From: Rhodococcus triatomae
GTDB taxonomy: Bacteria; Actinomycetota; Actinomycetes; Mycobacteriales; Mycobacteriaceae
Assembly: GCF_014217785.1 (NCBI RefSeq)
Contig: NZ_CP048814.1
Location: forward strand, 4,154,001 to 4,218,000
Direction: 5' to 3'
Length of the DNA stretch: 64,000 nt
Positions 43,419 through 53,250 of the stretch are shown piece after piece. The translations under genes and the position numbers were made by a program. The number at the start of each line of letters is the position of its first letter. Positions within the stretch are counted from its first letter, which is position 1. The notes under the pieces are model-generated. The model was given only the letters and a program-made list of their open reading frames with translations. It had not been told where the DNA came from and did not search any database.

Positions 43419-44570
43419 ATGACCACTTCAGAATCCCGCCGCCCCGAGAGCCCAGACAGCCCTGAGACACCGGACAGCCCTGAGGCAACGGACCACCCGG
43501 CCGCACCTGTCCGAGTCGACGATCCCGGAGATCTCCTCGCCGCCCTACCGGCGATGCTGGGCTTCCGGCCCACGCGGTCCGTGATCGCGATCAGTCTCTG
43601 CGGTCACGGACCGTCGCGAATCGGCACGGTGATGAGGCACGACCTCGAACTCGGCGTCACCGGCAGAGCCGTCATGGCCGACGCGACCGAGCGCTTCGTC
43701 TCGGTGGCACAACGAGAACCCGCCGTCGGGATGATCCTCGTCTTCGTCGACGACCGATTCGGAGCGGATCTGTGCGGGCCCGCGGACCCGCGGATCCGAT
43801 CCGAGGTGCTCGCCGTCGTCGAGCGCTTCGACGAGGAGCTCGTCCGCCGCGGCATCGTCCTCGCCGACGTGTTCGTCGCCGCCGAGGTCGCGTTCGACGC
43901 CCCGTGGTCGAGCCTTGCGCCCGGCGGGGCGGGAGGCCGCCAGCCGGACCCGCGGTCGTCGTCCGTCGCGGCGGCGCAGGTGCTCGGCGGGCGTGCCATC
44001 CTCGCCTCCCGCGAGGAACTGGTCGGTGTGTTGACGCCCGCCGCCGCGGCGGATCGGGCCCGGGTCGGCGCGGCGATCGATGATCTGCGTGCGCGGACGG
44101 AGCCGATCGACGCCGAGGACCTGCCCGCTCACCGAGATCTGCTCGAGGCGCTGCTCGACCGCGTACGAGCCTGCGCGCGGGGCACCGTCCCCGACCGCGA
44201 CGCCGCGGCGGTTGCGGCGTCGGCCCTTGCCCACGCGCCGGTGCGGGACGCCGCCCTGGCGTTCGCGGTGGGCGATCTCGCTGCGGCCGCCGAACGATTG
44301 TGGGTCTCGTTGACCCGGACGCTGCCCGACCCGGACCGGGCGGGCGCGGCGACACTGCTGGCCTACTCCGCGTACGTCCGAGGTGACGGGCCACTGGCCG
44401 GGGTCGCGCTCGATGCCGCACTGGCGGCCGATCCCGGCCATGTCCTGGCCAGGCTGCTCGATACCGCTCTCCGCAGTGGCCTCCGGCCGGAGCGGGTGCG
44501 GGAACTGGCCGACGTCGGGTACGAGTGCGCGGGGCGGATCGGAGTGCGCCTGCCCCGGTCGGGCGACTGA
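43419..44570 (+). CDS. DUF4192 family protein
   Basis: Actinobacterial protein of 383 residues, function unknown. After a disordered Ser/Pro/Glu start (about 1-40), the conserved opening VDDPGDLLAALPAMLGFRPTRSVIAISL identifies DUF4192. The C-terminal half is alanine-rich and helical, with a tetratricopeptide-like tail (LLAYSAYVRGDGPLAGVALDAALAADPGH). There is no signal peptide or membrane segment, so it is cytoplasmic. GGGGGAG precedes the ATG. The downstream neighbour galE is convergent, 24 bp away. Confidence 0.85.
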   Translation: MTTSESRRPESPDSPETPDSPEATDHPAAPVRVDDPGDLLAALPAMLGFRPTRSVIAISLCGHGPSRIGTVMRHDLELGVTGRAVMADATERFVSVAQREPAVGMILVFVDDRFGADLCGPADPRIRSEVLAVVERFDEELVRRGIVLADVFVAAEVAFDAPWSSLAPGGAGGRQPDPRSSSVAAAQVLGGRAILASREELVGVLTPAAAADRARVGAAIDDLRARTEPIDAEDLPAHRDLLEALLDRVRACARGTVPDRDAAAVAASALAHAPVRDAALAFAVGDLAAAAERLWVSLTRTLPDPDRAGAATLLAYSAYVRGDGPLAGVALDAALAADPGHVLARLLDTALRSGLRPERVRELADVGYECAGRIGVRLPRSGD

Positions 44571-44594
44571 GCGCTGTCTCGGGACCTGCCGGCG

Positions 44595-45590
44595 TCAGCG
44601 CCGGGCCGCGTGGGACCGGTCGCCCAGGTCCTTCAGGAACTGCCAGGCGTCCGCGACGATCTCGTCGAGATCGGTGTGTGCCGGGCTCCAGCCGAGTTCC
44701 GCGATGGCCCGGTCGCTCGAGGCGACCAGCACGGCCGGGTCACCGGCGCGGCGCGGTGCGTCCTCCGCGGTGATCGGCAGCCCGGTGACCCGCTCGCACG
44801 CCGAGATCACCTCGCGGACACTGAACCCGGACCCGCTTCCCAGGTTGTAGATGTCGTGACGGCCGGGCGTGGAGGCATTCACCGCGAGCAGGTGCGCCTC
44901 CGCCAGATCCAGAACGTGGATGTAGTCCCGGATGGCGGTGCCGTCCGGGGTCGGCCAGTCCGTTCCGAAGATCGAGATCTTGTCGCGCTGGCCCAGAGCG
45001 ACCTGGAGGACCAGCGGAATCAGGTGGGTTTCGACGACCCGATTCTCGCCCGCGCCCCGGTAGGCACCCGCCACGTTGAAGTAGCGCAGGCTGGTGGCGG
45101 CCAACCCGTGTGCGACCGCGTAGGACGAGATGGCGTGGTCGATCGCGAGTTTCGTAGCCCCGTACGGGTTGGTGGGCCGGGTGGGGTCGGCCTCGGTGAT
45201 GGGCGAGTGGTCCGGTTCCCCGTACGTGGCCGCGGTGGACGAGAACACCAGCCGGGACGTCCCCGACGCACGCATCGCCTCGAGCAGCGTCAGGGTCGTC
45301 ACCACGTTTCCCTGCCAGTACTTCTCGGGTACCTCCACCGACTCACCGACCAGCGATTGCGCAGCGAAATGGAGGACACCGTCGAATCGCGGTGCACGGG
45401 GGTCGGTTCCGAGGACGTCCGCAGCCAGTGCCGCGACATCGCCTCGGACGAACTCCGCGCCCGCGGGTACCGCGTCGGCATTGCCGGTGGACAGATCGTC
45501 GACGACGACCACCTCGTGCCCGCGCTCGAGCAGGAGAGTGGCACACACGCTTCCGACGTAACCGGCGCCGCCGGTGACGAGCAACCTCAT
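44595..45590 (-). CDS. galE: UDP-glucose 4-epimerase
   Basis: Short-chain-type epimerase of 331 residues that interconverts UDP-glucose and UDP-galactose, which feeds arabinogalactan synthesis in this group. [10 protein letters not shown] at the N-terminus is the NAD-binding loop, [12 protein letters not shown] (near residue 119) and [10 protein letters not shown] (catalytic Tyr near 143) the active site, and [14 protein letters not shown] the substrate-binding end. The ATG lies 4 nt after the ideR stop, so the two are cotranscribed. Confidence 0.94.
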   Translation of the reverse strand: MRLLVTGGAGYVGSVCATLLLERGHEVVVVDDLSTGNADAVPAGAEFVRGDVAALAADVLGTDPRAPRFDGVLHFAAQSLVGESVEVPEKYWQGNVVTTLTLLEAMRASGTSRLVFSSTAATYGEPDHSPITEADPTRPTNPYGATKLAIDHAISSYAVAHGLAATSLRYFNVAGAYRGAGENRVVETHLIPLVLQVALGQRDKISIFGTDWPTPDGTAIRDYIHVLDLAEAHLLAVNASTPGRHDIYNLGSGSGFSVREVISACERVTGLPITAEDAPRRAGDPAVLVASSDRAIAELGWSPAHTDLDEIVADAWQFLKDLGDRSHAARR

Positions 45591-45594
45591 CGCA

Positions 45595-46287
45595 TCAAGC
45601 CTGGACCTGCTTGACCTGAACCGCGTGTGCCATCTCGTCGGACAGTTCGAAGGTCTCGTGACCAGGCACGGTGATCGTCACCGCTCCGGACTTGTTCTCC
45701 ACCACGACCCGGGCATCCGGAACGACGCCCGCCTCGCGTAGCCGACCGATCACCTCCGGATCGGACTGCACGTGCTCGGCGAGACGCCGCACGACGACCG
45801 CCGTCGGCTCGCCCTGAGGCAGATCCGTGAGCCGGATCAGCTTCTCGTCCGTGGCGACAGGCCTTTCGAGGCCCAACTCGGCCAGACCCGGGATCGGGTT
45901 GCCGTACGGGGACGTCGTCGGATTGTCGAGGACCTCGACCAGACGGCGCTCGACCTCCTCGCTCATCACATGCTCCCAACGGCAGGCCTCCGCGTGCACG
46001 TCTTCCCACTTGAGCCCGATGACGTCCACCAGCAGACGTTCCGCGAGGCGGTGCTTGCGCATGACCGAGACCGCCAGTGTGCGGCCCTTGTCGGTCAGTT
46101 CCAGGTGCCGGTCTCCGGCCACGGTGAGCAGCCCGTCCCGTTCCATCCGGGCCACGGTCTGGCTGACCGTCGGGCCACTCTGTTCGAGTCGTTCGGCAAT
46201 GCGCGCGCGAAGTGGGACGACGCCCTCTTCTTCCAAATCGTAGATCGTCCGGAGATACATCTCCGTGGTGTCGACCAGATCCTTCAC
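45595..46287 (-). CDS. ideR: Iron-dependent repressor IdeR (DtxR family)
   Basis: Fe(II)-activated repressor of siderophore genes. The 230 residues match the length and nearly all of the sequence I recall for M. tuberculosis Ide[21 protein letters not shown], the helix-turn-helix [23 protein letters not shown], and the metal ligands in [16 protein letters not shown]. The SH3-like domain is C-terminal. I chose GTG at 46287 because it aligns exactly with the mycobacterial start and has AAGGGG at suitable distance; the longer GTG at 46293 does not. galE follows at 4 nt, and sigB lies across the acetylation genes, whereas it is adjacent in mycobacteria. Confidence 0.96.
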   Translation of the reverse strand: MKDLVDTTEMYLRTIYDLEEEGVVPLRARIAERLEQSGPTVSQTVARMERDGLLTVAGDRHLELTDKGRTLAVSVMRKHRLAERLLVDVIGLKWEDVHAEACRWEHVMSEEVERRLVEVLDNPTTSPYGNPIPGLAELGLERPVATDEKLIRLTDLPQGEPTAVVVRRLAEHVQSDPEVIGRLREAGVVPDARVVVENKSGAVTITVPGHETFELSDEMAHAVQVKQVQA

Positions 46288-46435
46288 TCTCACACCCCTT
46301 CGTCCCGTCCGATTCTACCGGGTCGATCGCCGGGAACGGTGTGTCAGCCCACGCCACGCCGGGGGACCGGCGTGTGCATGCCGATTCCGGTATCGGTGTG
46401 ACGTCGTCGGCCGCACGGCAGTAGCGTGCAGAATC

Positions 46436-47707
46436 ATGACGGCGTCGCCCAATTCCCCTCATCGATCGGCAGCCCCCGACGGCGGCCACGCGGTGGTCTG
46501 GAGTCAGGACTACCTGGGGTACCGCTGGAGCGCGGATCACCCGATGAATCCACAGCGGCTGGCGCTGACGATGGACCTCGCGCGCGGTCTCGGCGTCCTG
46601 GACGGAGTCGAACCCGTCCGTCCGGCGGCCGCCAGTGACACGGAGTTGCTCCGGATCCACACCGCGGACTACATCGAGGCCGTCAAGCGCGCGGGACACT
46701 CGGACGCGGTGGGAGTGACCGAGGTGGACGTGCCGCACGGTCTCGGCACCGAGGACAACCCGGTGTTCCCCGACATGCACGAGGCCAGTGCGATCCTCGC
46801 CGGCGGGTCCCTGGCCGCGGCCCGCGAGATCGCGGAGGGACGCACCCGGCGCGCGGTGAGCATCGGCGGCGGCATGCACCACGCCATGCCCGGCTGGGCA
46901 TCGGGGTTCTGCGTCTACAACGACGCGGCCGTGGCGATCTCCTGGCTTCTCGACCACGGATTCGACCGCATCGCCTATCTGGACGTCGATGCCCATCACG
47001 GCGACGGCGTCCAGCACGCCTTCCTCTCCGATCCGCGCGTGCTCACCGTGTCCGTGCACCAGCATCCGGCGACGCTGTGGCCGAACACCGGGTGGGCGAG
47101 CGAGGTGGGGGACGGGGCCGCCGAGGGCACCTCGATCAATCTCCCGGTGCTTCCCGGCACGGGCGATGCGGTGTGGCTGAGGGCCTTCCACGCCGTCGTA
47201 CCCGCGGCACTGGCCGCGTTCCGGCCACAGATCGTGATCAGTCAGTGCGGCGTCGACAACCACCGCGAGGATCCTCTCGCGGACCTGGCCCTGACCGTCG
47301 ACGGACAGCGCGCCGCGTTCGTGGCGATGCGTGATCTCGCCGATCGGTACGCCGAGGGGCGCTGGCTCGCCGTCGGTGGAGGCGGCTACGGCCTCGTGCG
47401 AGTGGTACCCCGGGCGTGGACCCACCTCATCGCGGCCGCGCTCGACCGCGATGTCGATCCGGCCCGGGCACTGCCGGATTCGTGGCTCGAACAGGCGGCG
47501 GGGTTCGCGCCCGGCGTCGAGTTGCCGACGTCGATGAGCGACGGGGGCGACGTGGACTATCTCGCCTGGGACGGTCCCGGAGGGACCCCGGAGACCGGGA
47601 TATCGTCGATGGACCGGGCACTGACCCGCGTCGATGCCGCCATCATCGCCACCCGTCGAGCGTGTTTCCCGCTGCTCGGCCTCGATCCGGAGGATCCCCG
47701 TGACTGA
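46436..47707 (+). CDS. acuC: AcuC-type histone deacetylase family protein (lysine deacetylase)
   Basis: Zinc-dependent deacetylase of the classical HDAC fold, 423 residues. His148-His149 in GGMHHAMPG are the charge-relay histidines, and Asp183, Asp185 and His187 in YLDVDAHHGDGVQ bind zinc. The later VISQCGVDNHREDPLADL and the AVGGGGYGLVRV glycine loop complete the site. In bacilli AcuC reactivates acetyl-CoA synthetase by deacetylation. Here it overlaps a GNAT/acyl-CoA synthetase gene by 8 nt, a writer-eraser pair. A box TAGCGT lies 8 nt before the ATG, so the start may be leaderless. Confidence 0.88.
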   Translation: MTASPNSPHRSAAPDGGHAVVWSQDYLGYRWSADHPMNPQRLALTMDLARGLGVLDGVEPVRPAAASDTELLRIHTADYIEAVKRAGHSDAVGVTEVDVPHGLGTEDNPVFPDMHEASAILAGGSLAAAREIAEGRTRRAVSIGGGMHHAMPGWASGFCVYNDAAVAISWLLDHGFDRIAYLDVDAHHGDGVQHAFLSDPRVLTVSVHQHPATLWPNTGWASEVGDGAAEGTSINLPVLPGTGDAVWLRAFHAVVPAALAAFRPQIVISQCGVDNHREDPLADLALTVDGQRAAFVAMRDLADRYAEGRWLAVGGGGYGLVRVVPRAWTHLIAAALDRDVDPARALPDSWLEQAAGFAPGVELPTSMSDGGDVDYLAWDGPGGTPETGISSMDRALTRVDAAIIATRRACFPLLGLDPEDPRD

Positions 47708-50387
47708 GCGTCCCGACGACGACCGTTCTCGCGCGCTCGAACGCGCGCACGTGTTTCCCAGACACTGGGTCGCGGACGTACTCGCAGCGGACGGCGGAGC
47801 GGTGTCGCTGCGTCCGATCGTTCCGGAGGACGCGGACCGGTTGACCGAGTTCCACGGCAAGTTGTCCGAGCGAACCCGGTACCTGCGCTACTTCGGTCCC
47901 TATCCGGTGATGTCCCGCAAGGACGTCGTGCACTTCACCACCGTCGACCACCACGACCGGGTCGCGTTCGTGATGGTCCTGGGCGGAGTGATCATCGCGG
48001 TGGGGCGGTACGAGCGCCTGACGAACGTCGGTGACGGCAAGTCGGCCGAGGTCGCCTTCGTCGTCGCGGACAATCACCAGGGACGTGGCCTCGGCCCGAT
48101 CCTGCTCGAGCACCTGGCCGCAGCCGCGGCGGAGAACGGCCTCACCAAGTTCGTCGCCGAGGTCCTCGCCGAGAACCGGAACATGGTCACCGTGTTCCGC
48201 GAGGCCGGGTATCAGGTCAGTCGGAGCTTCGAAGGCGGTGTGCTGCGGCTGGAGTTCGCGATCGACCCCACCGAGGCGCTGGTCTCGGTCCGCAACTCTC
48301 GCGAGCGCGCCGCCGAGGCGCGCAGCGTGCGCAACGTGCTCAATCCTCGTTCGGTGGCCGTGATCGGGGCGTCGTCGGATCCGTCGAAGGTCGGCAACGC
48401 GGTGCTGACCAACCTGCTGCGTGGCGGGTTCACCGGCCCGGTGTACCCGGTCAACGCCGAGCATCGCTCGGTCCGCGGGGTGCGCGCATATCCCTCCGTG
48501 CGCGACATTCCCGACGACGTCGACCTCGCGGTGGTGGCTGTACCGGCCGAGGCGATCGACGCCGTTCTCGACGACTGCCTCACCAAAGGGGTCAAGGGTC
48601 TCGTCGTCGTGTCCTCGGGTTTCAGCGAAACCGGTCCGCAGGGGCGACATTCCGAGCGGATGCTGGTGCACGCCGCTCGCGAGCACGGCATGCGTCTGAT
48701 CGGACCGAACGCCCTGGGCGTGGCCAACAACGATCCGTCGGTCTCGCTCAACGCCACCCTCGCCCCGGTGTTGCCGAAGTCCGGCAACGTCGGCTTCTTC
48801 TGCCAGTCCGGTGCCCTCGGCATCGCCATCCTCGACGAGGCGGCGCGCACCGGAATCGGATTGTCCGCGTTCGTGTCCGCGGGCAACCGTGCCGACGTGT
48901 CCGGAAACGACCTGCTGCAGTACTGGGACACCGACGAGTCCACCGAGGTCGTGTTGCTCTACCTCGAGAGTTTCGGCAACCCCCGCAAGTTCTCGCGCAT
49001 CGCGCGCCGGGTGGCGCGGAACAAGCCCATCGTGGCGGTCAAGAGCGGGCGGCACGCGGTGCCGCCCGCGTTGGCGGCCACGGGAGTGGAGATCGACGAC
49101 TCGATCGTGCGGGCTCTGTTCGAACAGGCCGGTGTGGTCCAGGTCGGCTCGATCTCCCAGCTGTTCGACTCGGCGCTGCTGTTCGGGTACCAGCCCCTCC
49201 CGGCCGGGCCGCGCCTGGCGGTCGTGGGCAACTCCACCGCGCTCGGGGTCCTCGCCGCGGACGCGGCGCGCAGTGAAGGCCTCCAGGTCTCGCGTACCAC
49301 CGATCTCGGTGCCCGGGCCACCCCCGAGGAGTTCGCCGCGGGTGTGCGGGACGCCCTCGATTCCGCCGACGTGGACTCGGTCATCGCGGTGTACGTCCCG
49401 CCCGTCCCGGTGCCGGTCGAACCGTTCGCACAGGCTCTCAAGGAATCGGTGCGGGGCGCCGAGAAGCCGGTGGTCACCACATTCCTGGCGGCGGAGGGTA
49501 TCCCCGAGGTACTCGCGGTCCGCGACGCCGCCGGCCGCGCGGTCCGCGGTTCGGTGCCCTCGTATCCCGGGCCGGAGCGTGCCGCGCTCGCGCTCGCGCG
49601 GGCCTGGCGCTACGCCGCCTGGCGGCGGAGGCCCGCCTCGCACGTGGTGCGGCCCGAGGGGATCGATCCCGAACGGGCGAAGGCACTCGTCGAGCACTGG
49701 CTCGATGCGTCCCCGGGGCGTTGGCTCAGCGACGCCGAGTGCGCCGAACTGCTCGCGTGCTACGGCGTCCACGTCACTGTGTTCCAGACCGTCACGTCCG
49801 CGGACGAGGCGGCGGAGGCAGCGGGCCGAGTGGGTTACCCGGTCGCCGTGAAGGCGGTGGGCCGGGACTGGCGGCATCGCCCCGATCTCGGCGGCGTCCG
49901 GCTCGACATCTCGGACGAGGAGACGGTGCGCCGGGCGTACCGGGACCTGGCCGCGGCCACCGGCGAGCCCCTGGTCCAGGTCCAGCAGATGGCACCGAAG
50001 GGGATCGCCTGTGTGATCGGCGTGCAGGACGACCCGTCGTTCGGCTCCCTGATCTCGTTCGGGCTCGCGGGGGTCATCTCGGATCTGCTCGGTGACCGCG
50101 CCTACCGGGTCCTCCCGCTCACCGAGGACGGTGCGTCCGAGCTGGTCGATGCACCGAAGGCGGCGCCCCTGCTGTCCGGGTACCGGAATGCGATCCCCGC
50201 CGACAAGCGGGCGCTGGTCGATCTGGCGCTGCGGATCTCGACCCTCGCCGACGACATCCCGGAGGTACGCGAACTCGCGTGCGAGCCGGTGCTGGCGTCC
50301 CCGTCGGGGGCCTACGTCACCGACTCACGGGTGCGGATCGGACCGGAGCCGAGTGTCGTCGACCTCGGGCCACGCCGACTGCGGTGA
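47700..50387 (+). CDS. GNAT acetyltransferase fused to NDP-forming acyl-CoA synthetase (Pat-like)
   Basis: Fusion protein of 895 residues. Residues 35-175 are a GNAT domain, with the acetyl-CoA loop QGRGLG at 127-132. From about 205 follow the CoA-binding domain (NPRSVAVIGASSDPSKVGN), a succinyl-CoA-ligase-like middle with SGALGIAILDEAARTGIG, and a C-terminal ATP-grasp domain from about 660. This is the layout of protein acetyltransferases such as Salmonella Pat and Streptomyces PatA, which acetylate metabolic enzymes in response to acetyl-CoA, though the GNAT domain is N-terminal here. The catalytic His of the synthetase part is not obvious, so it may be only a sensor. The GTG at 47700 has GGAGG and overlaps the deacetylase. 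Confidence 0.88.
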   Translation: MTERPDDDRSRALERAHVFPRHWVADVLAADGGAVSLRPIVPEDADRLTEFHGKLSERTRYLRYFGPYPVMSRKDVVHFTTVDHHDRVAFVMVLGGVIIAVGRYERLTNVGDGKSAEVAFVVADNHQGRGLGPILLEHLAAAAAENGLTKFVAEVLAENRNMVTVFREAGYQVSRSFEGGVLRLEFAIDPTEALVSVRNSRERAAEARSVRNVLNPRSVAVIGASSDPSKVGNAVLTNLLRGGFTGPVYPVNAEHRSVRGVRAYPSVRDIPDDVDLAVVAVPAEAIDAVLDDCLTKGVKGLVVVSSGFSETGPQGRHSERMLVHAAREHGMRLIGPNALGVANNDPSVSLNATLAPVLPKSGNVGFFCQSGALGIAILDEAARTGIGLSAFVSAGNRADVSGNDLLQYWDTDESTEVVLLYLESFGNPRKFSRIARRVARNKPIVAVKSGRHAVPPALAATGVEIDDSIVRALFEQAGVVQVGSISQLFDSALLFGYQPLPAGPRLAVVGNSTALGVLAADAARSEGLQVSRTTDLGARATPEEFAAGVRDALDSADVDSVIAVYVPPVPVPVEPFAQALKESVRGAEKPVVTTFLAAEGIPEVLAVRDAAGRAVRGSVPSYPGPERAALALARAWRYAAWRRRPASHVVRPEGIDPERAKALVEHWLDASPGRWLSDAECAELLACYGVHVTVFQTVTSADEAAEAAGRVGYPVAVKAVGRDWRHRPDLGGVRLDISDEETVRRAYRDLAAATGEPLVQVQQMAPKGIACVIGVQDDPSFGSLISFGLAGVISDLLGDRAYRVLPLTEDGASELVDAPKAAPLLSGYRNAIPADKRALVDLALRISTLADDIPEVRELACEPVLASPSGAYVTDSRVRIGPEPSVVDLGPRRLR

Positions 50388-50463
50388 GGGTTCACGTCGG
50401 GAAGCCCTTCCGGTACCCCGGACGGGTGTACGAATCGACAGTCGGCTGCGCCGCACATACGAA

Positions 50464-50508
50464 AGCCGTCCGTCCTCCACCTGAGGGGGTGGCGGGGGAC
50501 GGACGGCT
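50464..50508. terminator. Terminator between the acetyltransferase gene and sigB
   Basis: AGCCGTCCGTCC (50464-50475) pairs with 50497-50508; an inner CCACC/GGTGG stem continues it. It lies between convergent genes. Confidence 0.75.
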
Positions 50509-50568
50509 CTCGGCACGCACCGGCAGGCTGTGTGACGAGCCGATCACCGGTGCGAGGTCGGTGCGATC

Positions 50569-50617
50569 AGCTCGCGTACGAGCGCAGGCGCACTAGCTCG
50601 CGTACGAGCGCAGGCGC
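50569..50617. repeat. 23-bp direct repeat covering the end of sigB
   Basis: Positions 50569-50591 and 50595-50617 are identical over 23 bp, offset by 26. The second copy holds the last codons and stop of sigB; the first lies just after the stop. Confidence 0.95.
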
Positions 50618-51558
50618 TCGGCGCGATCGCCTTCGCGCAGCTTTCCCATCACTTCGCGTTCGATCTGACGGACCCGCTCACGGGAGAGACCGAACAGCTT
50701 GCCGATCTGGTCGAGAGTCCGCGGCTGGCCGTCGTCGAGGCCGTAGCGGAGCCGGATCACCTGCTGCTCGCGCTCGTCGAGGGTGGCGAGGACGGTACGC
50801 ACGTCGGTGTGCAGCAGGCCGGCGATGACGGCGCTCTCGGCCGACGTCGCCTCGGAATCCTCGATGAAGTCGCCCAACGGCGCCTCTTCGTCGCTGCCGA
50901 CCGGCATGTCCAGGCTCACCGGATCGCGGCTGTGGTCGAGGAGATCGGCGATCTTCGCCGCCGGGATTCCGGACTCCGCCGACAACTCGTCGTCGGTGGC
51001 CTCACGGCCGAGCTGCTGATGCAGCTCCCGCTTGATCCTGGCCAGCTTGTTGACCTGTTCGACCAGGTGGACGGGAAGCCGGATGGTGCGGCTCTGGTCC
51101 GCCATTCCGCGGGTGATGGCCTGCCGGATCCACCAGGTCGCGTAGGTCGAGAACTTGAAGCCCTTCGCGTAGTCGAACTTCTCCATCGCGCGGATCAGGC
51201 CCAGGTTGCCTTCCTGGATGAGGTCGAGCAGGGGCATGCCGCGGCCCGTGTAGCGCTTGGCCAGGGACACGACGAGGCGCAGGTTCGCCTCGAGCAGGTG
51301 GGCACGTGCCGCCTCACCGTCGCGGACGATGGTCGCCAGGTCACGCTTCTTCGCGGCGGTGAGCCGCTTGCCCGTGGCGAGGACGTGCGCGGCGTACAGC
51401 CCGGCCTCGATCCGCTTGGACAGCTCGACCTCTTCCTCGGCAGACAGCAGCGCGGTGCGACCGATTCCGTTCAGGTAGACCCGGACCAGGTCTGCTGCTG
51501 GGCTCTGCGCGTCGAGATCGGCGGCGCTGGGGCGGATACGAGTGCTGGGGCTTGTCAT
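50593..51558 (-). CDS. sigB: RNA polymerase sigma factor SigB
   Basis: Group 2 (principal-like) sigma factor of 321 residues; M. tuberculosis SigB has 323. Region 1.2 is [21 protein letters not shown] (near residue 24). Region 2 contains [39 protein letters not shown]. Region 4.2 ends in [19 protein letters not shown]. There is no long region 1.1, which separates it from SigA. The ATG at 51558 has GGAGG. A promoter-like GGAA-N18-GTT lies 80-104 nt upstream, fitting control by an ECF sigma under stress. Confidence 0.94.
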   Translation of the reverse strand: MTSPSTRIRPSAADLDAQSPAADLVRVYLNGIGRTALLSAEEEVELSKRIEAGLYAAHVLATGKRLTAAKKRDLATIVRDGEAARAHLLEANLRLVVSLAKRYTGRGMPLLDLIQEGNLGLIRAMEKFDYAKGFKFSTYATWWIRQAITRGMADQSRTIRLPVHLVEQVNKLARIKRELHQQLGREATDDELSAESGIPAAKIADLLDHSRDPVSLDMPVGSDEEAPLGDFIEDSEATSAESAVIAGLLHTDVRTVLATLDEREQQVIRLRYGLDDGQPRTLDQIGKLFGLSRERVRQIEREVMGKLREGDRAERLRSYAS

Positions 51559-51637
51559 GACTTGCCTCCTCATCGGTGGTGTCTCATAGGGATCAACGCA
51601 CCGAGGCGGCAGGAAAGTTCCCGCGGCGATCCGTCCG

Positions 51638-51662
51638 AACCTTCTCTGACCAGCGAGTTTCC
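51638..51662 (-). promoter_or_regulatory. ECF-sigma-type promoter of sigB
   Basis: On the minus strand GGAAAC (51662-51657) is followed after 16 nt by GTT (51640-51638). This fits the GGAA-N18-GTT pattern of SigE/SigH promoters, which drive sigB in mycobacteria. The reading is inferred from spacing alone. Confidence 0.5.
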
Positions 51663-51731
51663 ACTGTTCGTCCTGAGAAGTTGCTGAGAACACATCCCTG
51701 CTCCCCGAATCGGGAACGGGGCTCGTCCGGA

Positions 51732-53210
51732 TCAGGCCGGCAACACGAGTCCGTGCCGCACGAGCGAATGAACCAGAGGAACCGCAGACTCCGTGAGCTC
51801 CGTCACGTCTTCGCCGTGGGCGAGCGCCAGCAGTTCGATCAGTTCCTCCAACACCATCGACGGGCCACTCATTCCCGCGAGGAGGGCGGCGACGAGATCG
51901 TCGATGTCGTGCTGCCATCGGGGACCGTTGCCGCGATGCACGCGAACAGCCTTCTGGTCCCAGCCTTCGGCGCCGGGCAGGTACACCCGCTCGAGCGCGG
52001 TGTGCGGGTCGACACCGAACCGGCAGGAGAGGACGTCGTGCTCGCGCAGCCACGCCAGCCGCTCGAAGTAGGCCAGTGCCTCGTCGCCGAGTGGGTCGTC
52101 GAACCCGTGGGTGAGATCCTCCGCGAGCAGGTCGGTGGCGGCGTCCGTGCGCCTCAGGTACACGAACCCGAAACCGACACCCTCCACGTTCGAGTCCGCC
52201 AGATGGGTCAGCCAGTCGGTCGCTCGTTCGGCGGACTGCGGATCACGGGGGTCCAGCCCGCCGTCGCGCATCCACGTTCCGACGTACAACGCCGGATCCG
52301 CGACGTCGCGCTGGACCACCCAGGCGTCGACGCCGTGCGCGGGCAGCCAGGAGGCGATCCGGGCTCGCCAGTCCTCACCGGCGACGTGTACCCACGAGGC
52401 GAGCAGGACCGCGGTGCCGCCCGGTGCGAGGTGGTCGAGGGCCTGCCGCACGACGAGTTCGCTCGCGCCGTCGAGGTCGAGGCCGGAGTCACGGTAGGTG
52501 TGGCGGACCCGAGGGTCTCCGACGACAAACGGCGGGTTGGCGACGATCCGTGCGAACGTGCGCCCGTCGACCGGGTCGAACCACGAACCGGTGAGTAGCT
52601 CGATCTCGACCTGGTTGACCGCCGCGGTCGCCCGGGCCAGGTCGATCGCGCGCTCGTTGAGGTCGGTCCCGGTGACCGTGTCGGCACAGTCGGCGCCGTG
52701 CAGCGCCTGGATGCCCGAACCGGTGCCGAGGTCGAGGAGTGAGGTGGTGCGGGTGGTCGGGGTGGCCCGCAACAGCGACAGCGACGCGTGCCCCACGCCG
52801 AGCACGTGGTCCTTCGTCGTCGTGTGGGGCCGCAGTGCCCCGTCGAGGTCGGAGAAGATCCATCGGGTGCCGTGGCCGAGGTCCACCGGGCGCAGATCGA
52901 GCGCCGCACGCACGGCACCGTCCGCGCCGGGCTCGAGCAGGCCCGCGTCGGTCGCGTCGGTCACCTCGAGGGGTGCCAGCGCCCTGACGGCGTCCGCGCG
53001 GGGGACGTCGTCGGCGAGGAGGAACAGGCGGATCAGGACGCCCAGGTCTCCGTGGGACCGGGAGGCGAGCCGTACCGGAACCGGCTCGTTCCTGCCGAGG
53101 GCCGCGTGTACCTCGGGACCGAGCGCGTCGAGGAGGGTGTCGGTGTCGAACCGGTTGCGCACCAGCGCTCGGCGCAGGGCGGGGGCGATCGAGACGAGTC
53201 GGCGAGTCAC
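51732..53210 (-). CDS. Class I SAM-dependent methyltransferase (RlmG/RsmC/HemK-like)
   Basis: Protein of 492 residues with a central Rossmann methyltransferase. [13 protein letters not shown] (near residue 158) is the SAM loop and [13 protein letters not shown] (near 227) is motif IV, whose NPPF is seen in enzymes that methylate amide or exocyclic amine nitrogens of rRNA or release factors. About 150 residues of N-terminal and 220 of C-terminal sequence are unusual for simple methyltransferases and are shared by an actinobacterial group. The GTG at 53210 has AAGGA 7 nt upstream; a GTG at 53231 is possible. It is upstream of sigB with a 173-nt gap. Confidence 0.82.
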   Translation of the reverse strand: MTRRLVSIAPALRRALVRNRFDTDTLLDALGPEVHAALGRNEPVPVRLASRSHGDLGVLIRLFLLADDVPRADAVRALAPLEVTDATDAGLLEPGADGAVRAALDLRPVDLGHGTRWIFSDLDGALRPHTTTKDHVLGVGHASLSLLRATPTTRTTSLLDLGTGSGIQALHGADCADTVTGTDLNERAIDLARATAAVNQVEIELLTGSWFDPVDGRTFARIVANPPFVVGDPRVRHTYRDSGLDLDGASELVVRQALDHLAPGGTAVLLASWVHVAGEDWRARIASWLPAHGVDAWVVQRDVADPALYVGTWMRDGGLDPRDPQSAERATDWLTHLADSNVEGVGFGFVYLRRTDAATDLLAEDLTHGFDDPLGDEALAYFERLAWLREHDVLSCRFGVDPHTALERVYLPGAEGWDQKAVRVHRGNGPRWQHDIDDLVAALLAGMSGPSMVLEELIELLALAHGEDVTELTESAVPLVHSLVRHGLVLPA

Positions 53211-53250
53211 CAGGACATCCTTGCAGGCCACGTCGACCTCGGCTGTGGAG

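Noticed and set aside
45590..46440. An IdeR box near ideR or the deacetylase gene
   Set aside because: No sequence close to the TTAGGTTAGGCTAACCTAA-type consensus was seen in this interval.
47643..49877. A 744-codon minus-strand frame opposite the GNAT/acyl-CoA synthetase
   Set aside because: Antisense shadow; the plus-strand product has intact domains.
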